A stretch of DNA of 47,131 nucleotides from Eubacteriaceae bacterium (GTDB lineage: Bacteria > Bacillota > Clostridia > Eubacteriales > Eubacteriaceae), in contig JASGLP010000021.1 of assembly GCA_030156895.1 (NCBI GenBank), positions 1-47,131 on the forward strand, given 5' to 3'. Both the position numbers and the translations under genes were made by a program. Shown here one piece after another: positions 1 to 8,080 of the stretch (the stretch's first letter is position 1; every line of letters begins with the position of its first letter). The notes under the pieces were generated by a model that did not search any database, was not told the origin of the DNA, and saw only the letters and a program-made list of their open reading frames with translations.

Positions 1-707
1 ACCATGGCATAGTCAAAATTGGGAATACTCTGGCCGCCGTGCTGATCATTCTGGTTCGACTGGATGGCAATGCAGGCCAGAGCCGAATAGCTTTGAATAT
101 CATTGGGTTCGCGCAGATGTCCATGGCCAGTAGAAAAACCATTTTTAAACAGCTTTTCCAAATCAATCTGAGTGCAGGTCGTCGTCAGGGTTAGAAAGTC
201 CATATCATGAATGTGGATTTCACCGGCTTTATGAGCGGCTGAATGCTCTGGATTCAAGACAAACATTTCATAAAACTGCTTGGCGCCCTCTGACCCGTAC
301 TTCAGCATCGTGCCCATAGCGGTGTCCCCGTCAATATTGGCATTTTCTCGTTTTACATCATTATCCTTAGCGTCCTTGAAGGTCAGGTCTTCATATATTT
401 TCATCAGCCGGGTATCCATCTCCCGAATTCGGGTTCGTTCGGCCCGGTATAGAATATACTCCTTGGCCGTTTTGGCGTGTCCGGTTTCAATCAGGATTTT
501 TTCCACCGCATCCTGAATTTCTTCCACTGTTGGCGCATTCGTATTCATTTCCTGCTCAATATAAATGGTAACCCGCTCGGCCAGATCCATGGCCGTCTGA
601 TAATTCTGGCCGCCGATTTCACTGGCTGCCTTGAAAATAGCGTTGGCAATTTTTTCAATGTTAAACGGGGCTTCTCGTCCGTCTCTTTTTCTAATTTTTG
701 TAATCAT
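1..707 (-). CDS. nrdD: Anaerobic (class III) ribonucleoside-triphosphate reductase, N-terminal part
   Basis: Reading the minus strand from the ATG at 707 gives 235 codons that run off the left edge, so the C-terminal glycyl-radical domain is outside the window. The start MITKIRKRDG is an ATP-cone allosteric domain (about residues 1-95). It is followed by the family signatures NANIDGDTAMGTMLKYGSEG and HIHDMDFLTLTTTC and the stretch ending HGGQSIPNFDYAM. The enzyme reduces NTPs to dNTPs in the cytoplasm without oxygen, using a glycyl radical installed by NrdG. The start is fixed by an AAGGA Shine-Dalgarno about 9 nt upstream and an in-frame TAG shortly before it. A cobalamin riboswitch with terminator precedes it, so B12 is expected to turn it off, presumably because a B12-dependent class II reductase exists elsewhere. 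Identity is near certain; the regulatory logic is inferred. Confidence 0.95.
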   Translation of the reverse strand, partial: MITKIRKRDGREAPFNIEKIANAIFKAASEIGGQNYQTAMDLAERVTIYIEQEMNTNAPTVEEIQDAVEKILIETGHAKTAKEYILYRAERTRIREMDTRLMKIYEDLTFKDAKDNDVKRENANIDGDTAMGTMLKYGSEGAKQFYEMFVLNPEHSAAHKAGEIHIHDMDFLTLTTTCTQIDLEKLFKNGFSTGHGHLREPNDIQSYSALACIAIQSNQNDQHGGQSIPNFDYAM

Positions 708-757
708 TCTGGTCGTTTCCTTCTTTCCTGCTAGTCTTTTAGGTGTTTTAGGCATGC

Positions 758-786
758 AAAAACCCCTCAACGGCGTGGTCAAGAGG
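758..786 (-). terminator. Intrinsic terminator of the cobalamin riboswitch
   Basis: On the minus strand CCTCTTGAC pairs with GTTGAGGGG (9 bp including G-T wobbles, loop CACGCC) and is followed by a run of T. It lies between the aptamer and nrdD, so it is the likely expression platform: ligand binding would favour termination before nrdD. Confidence 0.75.
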
Positions 787-837
787 CATAATGATACATT
801 GAACACCCTCTATCACGCGTAGAGTCTGGTGCATTTA

Positions 838-1000
838 ATAACGGCGGGTAATCTGACTCCGGTTTGAACGTTCAGAAACAAACAGCTTAACCTGTTTATT
901 TTCTTTTAACATCTCACCATTACAGCGGCGGGACCGTGCAGGATTCACACCTGCTTCCCCCAAACTGCACCTGTTGGCACAGCACCATTATCTCCTTATT
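838..1000 (-). ncRNA. Cobalamin (B12) riboswitch
   Basis: The minus strand carries the conserved core AAGCAGGTGTGAATCCTGC followed by ACGGTCCCGCCGCTGTAATG, and the 3' box CCGGAGTCAGATTACCCGCC. These match the AdoCbl riboswitch (B12 box and closing pairs). It starts just downstream of a strong promoter and is followed by a terminator hairpin and nrdD. Control of a ribonucleotide reductase by B12 is known for other bacteria that hold both B12-dependent and B12-independent enzymes. Confidence 0.93.
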
Positions 1001-1011
1001 TTGTTGTTTGT

Positions 1012-1040
1012 ATTTTATCACATACAAGATGTAGTGTCAA
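1012..1040 (-). promoter_or_regulatory. Sigma-70-type promoter for the riboswitch-nrdD transcript
   Basis: On the minus strand TTGACA (1040-1035) and TAAAAT (1017-1012) are separated by exactly 17 nt. Transcription would begin near 1005, just upstream of the aptamer. The rest of the gap to the MarR promoter (1041-1224) is AT-rich and shows no gene. Confidence 0.75.
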
Positions 1041-1224
1041 ACTGATTTATAATGCAAACGTTAATCACTATTTCAATCAAGTAACATCATCCCTATCGTG
1101 AACTTTTTCGCTTGTTTATGATAACATAAATTTAAAAATTTCTACCGTTAAATTTTTTGCAAACCCTTTCAAATTTTGCTAGTCTTAACTTTCTTCAGAA
1201 ATATATATATTCGGCTGATAAGTA

Positions 1225-1278
1225 TTGACAGACAAAAATAGGTAAGGTATTATCTATTAAGGTAAGGTCTTACCTTAA
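1225..1278 (+). promoter_or_regulatory. Promoter with MarR-type palindromic operator
   Basis: TTGACA (1225-1230) and TATTAT (1248-1253) are 17 nt apart. A palindrome with arms TTAAGGTAAG and CTTACCTTAA around a GT centre (1257-1278) lies immediately after the -10 box. An extra half-site, GGTAAGGTAT, lies at 1241-1250 in the spacer. This layout fits autorepression by the MarR protein encoded next. Confidence 0.8.
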
Positions 1279-1299
1279 TAGAAGCGAGGAGGTTATATT

Positions 1300-1764
1300 T
1301 TGGACCATATCGACTCAATGACCGATCAAAAATTTATCTTTGGCAGTGTTCAAGTCGTTGCCAACCAGATGACCACCCAACTGGAGCGGGAACTAAGAGA
1401 ATACAATCTAACAACCAAGCAGTGGCTGCTCACGATTGTCGTTGCGAATACCTTTGATCATAACCCCACCATCAAAGAAGTCGCCAAAGGAATGGGCAGT
1501 TCTCATCAGAACGTCAAGCAGGTAGCTCTGAAGTTAGAACAAAAAGGCTTCATTGTTATGGAAAAAGACCCTCAAGATGCCCGAATCACCCGGATCAAAC
1601 TAACCGACGCCGTCGATTCTTTCGGTAACGAAAGTCAGGCGAAAGCAGTGATTTTTACTGAAAAATTATTTAACGGCATCTCGGCAGAGGAGCTGGCCAT
1701 GACTCGGTCAACCCTTGCAAAGATACTGACAAACCTGGAAAAGATGGATCAAGAATCAAGATAA
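1300..1764 (+). CDS. MarR-family transcriptional regulator
   Basis: A 154-residue protein with the MarR winged-helix layout: an N-terminal dimerisation helix, the helix-turn-helix around residues 55-85 (PTIKEVAKGMGSSHQNVKQV), then the wing with the D-P-x-D-x-R motif (KDPQDARITRIKLT) and a C-terminal helix. The start is TTG at 1300, chosen because AGGAGG (1287-1292) lies 7 nt upstream; the first ATG (1318) has no such site. The gene is first of three on the same strand (FMN-binding protein, flavodoxin). A palindrome in its own promoter suggests autoregulation together with the two flavoproteins. The effector is unknown; MarR proteins often sense phenolics, oxidants or drugs. Confidence 0.9.
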   Translation: MDHIDSMTDQKFIFGSVQVVANQMTTQLERELREYNLTTKQWLLTIVVANTFDHNPTIKEVAKGMGSSHQNVKQVALKLEQKGFIVMEKDPQDARITRIKLTDAVDSFGNESQAKAVIFTEKLFNGISAEELAMTRSTLAKILTNLEKMDQESR

Positions 1765-1778
1765 CAGGAGGAAAATAC

Positions 1779-2165
1779 GTGAAAAAAGCAATGATTATTA
1801 TTCTCAGTATTCTGGGCGTATTGGTACTAGTAGGTGCCGGCGGATTTTTTTATCTCACCAGCGGCCTGGAATCCGGGGAAAACCTGGCAATCAATCCGGT
1901 GGATCTACAAAAAATTGAAGATGGCACCTATGCCGGTGTTTACGAATCTGGACGTTGGACCAATGAGGTTGCCGTCAGTGTGGCCAATCATCAGATTACA
2001 TCAATTGATGTGGTCAAAGCCGTCACCATGGAATCTCCAGATGTGACCAGTACGATTATCAACCAAGTCATTAAAATACAAAATACCACTGTCGATACAG
2101 TCAGCGGTGCCACGGTTACCAGCAAAGCCTATCTCAAATCCATTGAAAATGCCTTAACTCAATAA
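1779..2165 (+). CDS. Exported FMN-binding domain protein
   Basis: A 128-residue protein starting at GTG 1779 behind an AGGAGG site. Residues 4-28 form one hydrophobic N-terminal anchor, so the rest should be outside the membrane. The remainder is an FMN_bind domain like those of RnfG/NqrC. It ends with DTVSGATVTSKA, which fits the D-x-x-[ST]-G-A-T motif that ApbE flavinylates by attaching FMN to threonine. It probably acts as a small extracytoplasmic electron carrier. It is 14 nt behind the MarR gene and next to a flavodoxin, which suggests an inducible flavin-based redox route. No lipobox cysteine is visible. Family assignment is firm; covalent FMN is inference from the motif. Confidence 0.85.
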   Translation: MKKAMIIILSILGVLVLVGAGGFFYLTSGLESGENLAINPVDLQKIEDGTYAGVYESGRWTNEVAVSVANHQITSIDVVKAVTMESPDVTSTIINQVIKIQNTTVDTVSGATVTSKAYLKSIENALTQ

Positions 2166-2187
2166 GATGCAAAGAAAGGAAATGCCC

Positions 2188-2679
2188 ATGAAAACCATGA
2201 TACTTTATGCCAGTAAATATGGCTTTACCGCGGACTGCGTCGCAGAACTAAAAAAGAACTTAAACGGAGAAACCCGACTCGTCAATATCAATTCTGATAA
2301 AATTCCTGCTCTGGACGACTACGATACAGTCTTAATCGGCGGTTCTATTTACATTGGACAGATTGACAAGAAAATAAAAAAATACTGTCTTTCACATTTA
2401 GATGAACTGAAAAACAAAAATCTGGGCTTTTTTATCTCCTGTGGTTCGGCTGAAACAATTGATACTTATTTTAAAGACTCTTTTCCCGACATTCTGCTCG
2501 AAAAAGCCCTTACTCTCGATAATTTTGGTGGCGAAATGAGACCGGATAAAATGAAGTTTTTTCATAAGTTCGTGTCAAACATGGTCGAGAAGTCTGGCCA
2601 AAAGGATAACACGTCTCCGATGAAGCCGTTGCCCGAAAGCATTCTTCTGATGGCAAATACGATCAATACTCATTCCTGA
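2188..2679 (+). CDS. Flavodoxin-domain protein (HemG-like)
   Basis: A protein of about 163 residues. The start MKTMILYASKYGFTADCV is a flavodoxin phosphate-binding loop as in the HemG-type flavodoxin family. A second core segment, DYDTVLIGGSIYIGQI, and a third, LGFFISCGSAE, bind the isoalloxazine ring. It should bind FMN non-covalently in the cytoplasm. I chose ATG 2188 because AAGGA lies 7 nt before it; an upstream in-frame ATG at 2167 has no ribosome site. It is the last gene of the MarR operon. Its 3' end overlaps the convergent histidine-kinase gene by 10 bp, and no separate terminator is visible. No heme pathway gene is nearby, so a role in protoporphyrinogen oxidation is not supported. 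Confidence 0.8.
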   Translation: MKTMILYASKYGFTADCVAELKKNLNGETRLVNINSDKIPALDDYDTVLIGGSIYIGQIDKKIKKYCLSHLDELKNKNLGFFISCGSAETIDTYFKDSFPDILLEKALTLDNFGGEMRPDKMKFFHKFVSNMVEKSGQKDNTSPMKPLPESILLMANTINTHS

Positions 2680-5612
2680 CCGCCACTATCTTCAGCTGGC
2701 TCGATTGTATCCAGCAGTAGCTTCATAGCCGCCACAAACTGAGGATAGAAATTGATGATTTCTTTTTCTGCCCCGCTTTCAAGTGCTTTCTGGAAGTCTT
2801 TGGCGATTTCAAACAGTTGTTTGGCACCAATGCTTCCAGAACTGCTTTTAACCTTATGAACGATCTGGGCTGCCTCCTGAAAGCTTTCAGCTTTGATGGC
2901 AAAATCCAGATTTTCTATCACTTCCTGATTTTCATTGAAATAGGCTTTTAAAACACGCTCATAAAGTACCGCGTTATCTCCCATGTATCGGAGTCCTTCT
3001 TCCCGGTCAAGCACCGGGGCATCCGCCACTTTTCGGCTGTTTTGTTCGATGCTCTGGCTGTTAGCTTCTTTAATTCTGTTTTCTTTGCCCTTTGTTTCAG
3101 CGCTTGCAATTTTTCGGATGGTTTCCACAAATTTTTCAGGATTAAAGGGTTTACTGATATAGTGATGAATACCATAAGATTCGCATTTTTCCTTAACCCC
3201 CTCAATCACATCAGCCGTCATGGCCACAATCGGAATCTCAACCGAAAGTTCCCTGATTTGCTGGGCTGCTTCATAACCGTTAAGTACTGGCATATGCAGA
3301 TCCATTAGAATTAAATCAATCTCTGTGCGATGTACCTTAAACAGATCAATCCCTTCTTGCCCGTCATTACCCAACCAGACCCGGAATCCCGCCGGCTCCA
3401 GTAATGATTTTGCAATAAGCTGATTGGTTTTATTGTCTTCTACTACCAGAATACCATAATTATTTTCAAGGCTATCCTTATCTTCCTGTTTAAATACCTG
3501 ATTGGCGACAATGGCTTTGGTTCTGAAAATTTCCAGAATACCATTGTATAAAACTGATGGGATAATCGGCTTTCCGATACCGATATCCACCCCCTGGCTA
3601 TCCAGTTTATCAAACAAGTCTTCCCGCATCATTGGCAACAGCATAATAACCCTGGGCTTTTTCAAGATTTTCCTGTTGTCCTGAATCATTTCCACAAACT
3701 TGAACCCACCGCCGGCAGGGGTATTATAATCCAGAATCAGCAGATCAAAGGGCTCTGAAAACTTACCATTTTCCAACTCCAGCATATTGACGACACTGGC
3801 CGGAGAAGTTGTCAGTTCACAATGCATCCCAAAGGCGCCTAAGTAACTGTCAATTATATTCATATTTGCGCCGGTCTTTTCCAGTACCAGCGTTTTAATG
3901 TCATTGAAATACAAGGATGAGACCTGTTGTTCATATTCCTGCTCTTTTTTCTGATCTTTTTCCAATGATAATTCAACGATAAACGTTGAACCTTCGCCCT
4001 CTGTACTGTAAACCGCGATCTCCCCATTCATCATTTCCACCAGACTTTTGACAATCGAAAGGCCCAGCCCAGTACCACCAAAACGACGATTAATGCTGGC
4101 ATCACCCTGGGCAAAGGGTTCGAAAAGGTTTTTTATCTGTTCATCAGACATGCCAATGCCGGTATCACTAACCGTAAAGGCGAGATGGTAAAAATTGGAT
4201 TCTCGCGCTACCAATCGGACATCAACCGCGACTTCCCCAGTCATCGTAAACTTGGTGGCATTGTTGATCAGGTTTAGTAAAATCTGTTCAATCCGTTTAG
4301 CATCGCCAAAATAACAGTTTGGTATTTTAGGATCCTTACTCAATTTAAAGCCAAGTTGTTGCTCTTCAATTTTATAAGAAACGATGTTAATCACATCCTG
4401 AATCACCAGATCCAGATTAAACGCAACACGCTCCAATTCGATTTTCCCAGCTTCAATTTTTGAAAAATCAAGAATGTCATTAATAATACTGAGCATTGTA
4501 TTGGCCGATTGGGTAATGCGATCTAAATACATCTTCTGGGTCAGGGTTACCTGCGTTTTCTTTACCAGATATGCCATACCGGTAATCGCATTAAGAGGGG
4601 TTCTGATTTCATGGGACATCCGTGCCAAAAAACTGGATTTGATATTATTGGCGGCCTCGGCTTCCTGTTTGGCCTGTTCCAGATCCGTCTGAATTTTTTT
4701 ACGCTTTTCAATTTCTCTTCGCAGTCTCAAAATCCAGTAAATTGAGACCAGCCAGATTAGTATAATCACCCCGCTGGTTATCAGGATCGCCTGATAAATG
4801 GGTCCGTAATCTGGTTCCACCGTGGCCCCAACCCACTTACTGTTAATGGCAATCCGCTCTTCCGGCGTAATGGTTGCCAGGGTTTTATCAATAATACCAA
4901 TCAGCACCGGCCAGTCATTACGCACGCTAAAATATAACCCCTGCTGTTGCTCGGCTTCAAAAGCAACGTATTTCAAATTGGTCAAACCGGTTGAATTAAT
5001 AAGGTAGTTGGTGGTCGCCAGATTCCCCATAAAAGCCGTTTCTGTGCCGTTGGCAACGGCGGTTAGGGCCGCTTCAACGGAATCGTACAGGCTTAGATTA
5101 ATCTGCGGGTACTCGGCCAGATAGCTGTGATGGGAGCTATTCTTTTGAACTGCCACCGTTTGCCGATATAAATCTTCAATACTACTGATATTTTCGGTCG
5201 ACTCTCTGATAACAATAACCCGTTTAAAATAATAATACGGTTCTGAAAATAAAAAATACTGTTCTCTGGCCGACGTTTTAGAAATCGCCGGAAGCATATC
5301 GACCTCACCATGAAGGGCTTTTTCATAAGCTTCGGTCCAGGTCAGCCCTTTAATCACTTGCATCTCTAAGCCTGTTTTTTCGCTGATTATTTCAAGATAA
5401 TCTGAGGTAATACCCTGATAGGTGCCATCGTTATCAAAAAATTCAAAGGGCACAAACATCGGATCAACGCCCAGGCGGATCACCGGATGCTCCTCCATAA
5501 AGGCCAGCTCTTCTGCTGTCCAATCGATGCTATCATCACGGGCATAACAAAAAGAAGGGAAACCGATAATCAAGATAAGTAACATGATTAAGCGACCCAA
5601 TCTTTTCATCAC
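2670..5612 (-). CDS. Hybrid sensor histidine kinase with periplasmic solute-binding domain
   Basis: A 980-residue multidomain sensor. Order: signal peptide (1-25), SBP_bac_3-type solute-binding domain (about 44-262), transmembrane helix (274-295), short coiled coil (about 297-325), HisKA with the phospho-acceptor H334 in SHEIRTPLN, HATPase with DTGIGM and GTGLGLSIV boxes, a first receiver-like domain with atypical sequence, a good receiver with LILMDLHMPVLNGYEA, and a C-terminal Hpt domain with H919 in HKVKSSSGS. The ligand is likely an amino acid or similar polar solute, judged only from the fold. The start GTG overlaps the stop of the HD-GYP gene (GTGA), which argues for translational coupling; an ATG three bases later is equally possible. 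Phosphorelay to the neighbouring HD-GYP regulator is the natural inference. Confidence 0.9.
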   Translation of the reverse strand: MMKRLGRLIMLLILIIGFPSFCYARDDSIDWTAEELAFMEEHPVIRLGVDPMFVPFEFFDNDGTYQGITSDYLEIISEKTGLEMQVIKGLTWTEAYEKALHGEVDMLPAISKTSAREQYFLFSEPYYYFKRVIVIRESTENISSIEDLYRQTVAVQKNSSHHSYLAEYPQINLSLYDSVEAALTAVANGTETAFMGNLATTNYLINSTGLTNLKYVAFEAEQQQGLYFSVRNDWPVLIGIIDKTLATITPEERIAINSKWVGATVEPDYGPIYQAILITSGVIILIWLVSIYWILRLRREIEKRKKIQTDLEQAKQEAEAANNIKSSFLARMSHEIRTPLNAITGMAYLVKKTQVTLTQKMYLDRITQSANTMLSIINDILDFSKIEAGKIELERVAFNLDLVIQDVINIVSYKIEEQQLGFKLSKDPKIPNCYFGDAKRIEQILLNLINNATKFTMTGEVAVDVRLVARESNFYHLAFTVSDTGIGMSDEQIKNLFEPFAQGDASINRRFGGTGLGLSIVKSLVEMMNGEIAVYSTEGEGSTFIVELSLEKDQKKEQEYEQQVSSLYFNDIKTLVLEKTGANMNIIDSYLGAFGMHCELTTSPASVVNMLELENGKFSEPFDLLILDYNTPAGGGFKFVEMIQDNRKILKKPRVIMLLPMMREDLFDKLDSQGVDIGIGKPIIPSVLYNGILEIFRTKAIVANQVFKQEDKDSLENNYGILVVEDNKTNQLIAKSLLEPAGFRVWLGNDGQEGIDLFKVHRTEIDLILMDLHMPVLNGYEAAQQIRELSVEIPIVAMTADVIEGVKEKCESYGIHHYISKPFNPEKFVETIRKIASAETKGKENRIKEANSQSIEQNSRKVADAPVLDREEGLRYMGDNAVLYERVLKAYFNENQEVIENLDFAIKAESFQEAAQIVHKVKSSSGSIGAKQLFEIAKDFQKALESGAEKEIINFYPQFVAAMKLLLDTIEPAEDSGGQE

Positions 5613-6706
5613 AATGTCTCCACTTCATGGATCTCCTGTATAAATTTACGGGAAATCTCAGCTACCTGCTCTTTAATTTCCAAAAATCCCACCACGATAT
5701 CAGGATCAAAATGCTTGCCACTTTCGCTTATGATCAAATCAATGCTGTAGTCAAAATCATAAGCCGGTTTATAAATTCGTTTGCTGGTCAGGGCATCATA
5801 AACATCAATAATAGCCATCAGACGTCCCGGCAGAGGAATCGCACCCCCCGATAACCCGTTGGGATAACCAGTTCCGTCATATTTTTCATGATGCGCACCG
5901 ACAATTTCCATCGCCGTTTTGATAAAGCTGGGAACGTCTTCATCACAATAGATTTCGTTTTGCAGCGCGTTGACTCCGTAGTTTACATGTTTTTTCATGA
6001 TCGTAAACTCATCATCCGTGAGCCTTCCGGGTTTTAATAAAATATTATCGGGAATACCTACCTTGCCGATATCATGGAGAGGCGTGGTGGTTACCAGCTC
6101 CTTGACATAGGCTTCGGTGAGGATTTCTTTGTATTTATCCTTCGTTTTTAAATGGTCACAAAGAATTTTCATAATCAATTGAGTTCTGATCGTATGTCTG
6201 GATGATTCAACATTGCGAACTTCCAGTAGCCCAACCAGAGCCTGGATAGTAATATCCCGAGTCGCTGCCACCTCTCTGGTTTTCTTTAAAACCATGGCAT
6301 CCAGCCGCTCATTATCCTGCTCAATCATTTTTTGAACCTGTTTTAATTTGATATGAATATTAATCCGAATCAGCAGCGACTGAATATTGAGTGGTTTTCT
6401 GATATAGTCAACCGCCCCTAATTCCAAGCCTTTGACCTCATTGTCAATCTCGTCATAGTTTGTCAGAATAATGGTGCGGATCTTTCGAAACTCCGGATTT
6501 TTCTGCATTGCTTCTAGCACTTCAAAACCATTCATTCTGGGCATGTTTAAATCAAGAATCACCAGATCGATATCCGGGTTTTTTTCAATCAACGCCATGG
6601 CATCCAATCCATCACAGGCGGTCAGCGTATGATAATCCGCTAACATGGTGCTGATAATCAGCCGATCCGTGGTTGAATCATCCACAATCAATATCTTTGT
6701 GCTCAT
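5609..6706 (-). CDS. Response regulator with HD-GYP cyclic-di-GMP phosphodiesterase domain
   Basis: A 365-residue protein. Residues 1-120 are a CheY-like receiver with D9/D10, the phospho-acceptor D52 in LVILDLNMP, and K104 in RKPL. A helical linker (120-150) leads to an HD-GYP domain with H211-D212 (HDIGKVGIPD) and the signature GTGYPNGLSG (278-287), so the metal-binding and GYP residues are intact. It should hydrolyse c-di-GMP under control of phosphorylation. It is first in a two-gene unit with the hybrid kinase, overlapping by 3 bp. The start at 6706 is preceded by a G-rich ribosome site. The downstream output could be motility or biofilm; this is not shown by the sequence. Confidence 0.93.
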   Translation of the reverse strand: MSTKILIVDDSTTDRLIISTMLADYHTLTACDGLDAMALIEKNPDIDLVILDLNMPRMNGFEVLEAMQKNPEFRKIRTIILTNYDEIDNEVKGLELGAVDYIRKPLNIQSLLIRINIHIKLKQVQKMIEQDNERLDAMVLKKTREVAATRDITIQALVGLLEVRNVESSRHTIRTQLIMKILCDHLKTKDKYKEILTEAYVKELVTTTPLHDIGKVGIPDNILLKPGRLTDDEFTIMKKHVNYGVNALQNEIYCDEDVPSFIKTAMEIVGAHHEKYDGTGYPNGLSGGAIPLPGRLMAIIDVYDALTSKRIYKPAYDFDYSIDLIISESGKHFDPDIVVGFLEIKEQVAEISRKFIQEIHEVETL

Positions 6707-6841
6707 TGTTCCCCCCCTAAGCTTTTTTTGATTGATTCCTTGATAACTATTTATTTCATTTCATCATAATGATGCTTGTTTTTTTCAGTTCAAACTAATA
6801 TTCTTAATTTACCCCGTCTCCCCACGCTTAAACGGTGACTT

Positions 6842-6881
6842 AAAAAAGTTTCAAAATCCAATTAGATTTTGAAACTTTTTT
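6842..6881. terminator. Bidirectional intrinsic terminator
   Basis: A perfect 17-bp inverted repeat (6842-6858 with 6865-6881, loop CAATTA) has A and T tracts at its outer ends, so it can work on both strands. It lies just beyond the 3' end of the serine acetyltransferase gene on the minus strand. Confidence 0.8.
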
Positions 6882-6955
6882 AATGTGCTTTTATTATAAG
6901 GTAAGCGGATTAAAACACGCCAACAGTACCACTTTTTAGTTATGCCTGTGATGAT

Positions 6956-7900
6956 TTAAATTACCCAATCAAAGGCTGCCATGGACTGTTCCTTTGTTTC
7001 ATGTCCAGAAAAATGGAGTTCTGGTGTTTTTATGCTAACTTTTGTCCCTTCCAGCACTGATTTTGTAATAAATACATTACTGCCAATGACAACCCCTTTT
7101 CCAACAACCGTCTCGCCCCCCAAAATGGAGGCCCCTGAGTAAACGGTCACCTCATCTTCCAGACAGGGATGGCGTCGCACCCCTCTTAATTTTTGTCCAC
7201 CTCGGGTTGAGAGTGCCCCCAGGGTCACACCCTGATAAATTTTTACATGCTCACCAATAATGGCGGTTTCCCCAATAACCACGCCAGTGCCATGATCAAT
7301 GAAAAAATACTTACCGATGGTGGCCCCGGGATGGATGTCAATACCAGTAATATTATGAGCGTATTCACTCATAATTCTGGGGATCAGTGGCACCGAGAGT
7401 TTGTAAAGTTCATGAGCGAGGCGGTGAATGCTGATAGCAAAAACGCCCGGATAACAAAACACAATTTCATCTTTACTCTTTGCGGCAGGATCTCCATCAA
7501 AGGCGGCAATCACATCGGTTGCCAGAAACTCCCGGATCTGAGGGATTTTGCTCATAAATTCGTAGCAGATTCTTTCCGCTTCCAGTCGATAATGTTCTTC
7601 ATCCCGATTTTCTGCTCCCCTGGCCTGATGCTTAAGTGCCAGGGCAAACTGTTTGGTCAGACTTTCAATAATACAGACCAATAACTCTCCAATGTGATAA
7701 TCCTGTATTTCTCTGCGAAAATTAGTTCTACCAAAATAACTGGGGAAAACAAGCTGCCGCAACGCTTTTGTTGTATCGATAATCACACTTCGATTGGGTA
7801 AAAAGCCTAAATCATGGGGCGCTATATAACATTCCTTTTTATAACTCTCTGAAATACTGTCTACCAGGGCGCCTATTTTTGTTTTATATTCGTTACTCAT
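6956..7900 (-). CDS. cysE: Serine O-acetyltransferase
   Basis: A 314-residue protein with an N-terminal helical domain (about 1-180) and a C-terminal left-handed beta-helix of hexapeptide repeats. The family core is seen in ITGIDIHPGATIGKYFFIDH and GTGVVIGETAIIGEHVKIYQ followed by GVTLGA, with the catalytic Asp/His pair of SATs. It transfers acetyl from acetyl-CoA to serine, the first step of cysteine synthesis. It is longer than the short Bacillus CysE and resembles the long EpsC/SAT type of anaerobes. AGAAGG lies before the ATG at 7900. It stands alone on the minus strand between two terminators, and no cysK is adjacent. I see no T-box or S-box in the short 5' region. Confidence 0.93.
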   Translation of the reverse strand: MSNEYKTKIGALVDSISESYKKECYIAPHDLGFLPNRSVIIDTTKALRQLVFPSYFGRTNFRREIQDYHIGELLVCIIESLTKQFALALKHQARGAENRDEEHYRLEAERICYEFMSKIPQIREFLATDVIAAFDGDPAAKSKDEIVFCYPGVFAISIHRLAHELYKLSVPLIPRIMSEYAHNITGIDIHPGATIGKYFFIDHGTGVVIGETAIIGEHVKIYQGVTLGALSTRGGQKLRGVRRHPCLEDEVTVYSGASILGGETVVGKGVVIGSNVFITKSVLEGTKVSIKTPELHFSGHETKEQSMAAFDWVI

Positions 7901-8023
7901 GACGTTACCTTCTCTTTTCTCTTATTTTTGTTCTTTTGAATCGATCATTAAACCAAATTAAGTTTCCTTAAAAATTTATCTTTATTATACTACAAAATCC
8001 ATCTAAGTCTGGAAAAACAACAA

Positions 8024-8056
8024 GGATTAACCCCTTTAAATTCTAGGGGTTAATCC
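8024..8056 (-). terminator. Intrinsic terminator after the baeRF gene
   Basis: GGATTAACCCCT (8024-8035) and AGGGGTTAATCC (8045-8056) form a 12-bp stem. On the minus strand it is followed by TTGTTGTTTTT, and it lies 24 bp beyond the stop of the upstream gene. Confidence 0.8.
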
Positions 8057-8080
8057 TCGGTTTTATTCCTTACCTGGTAG

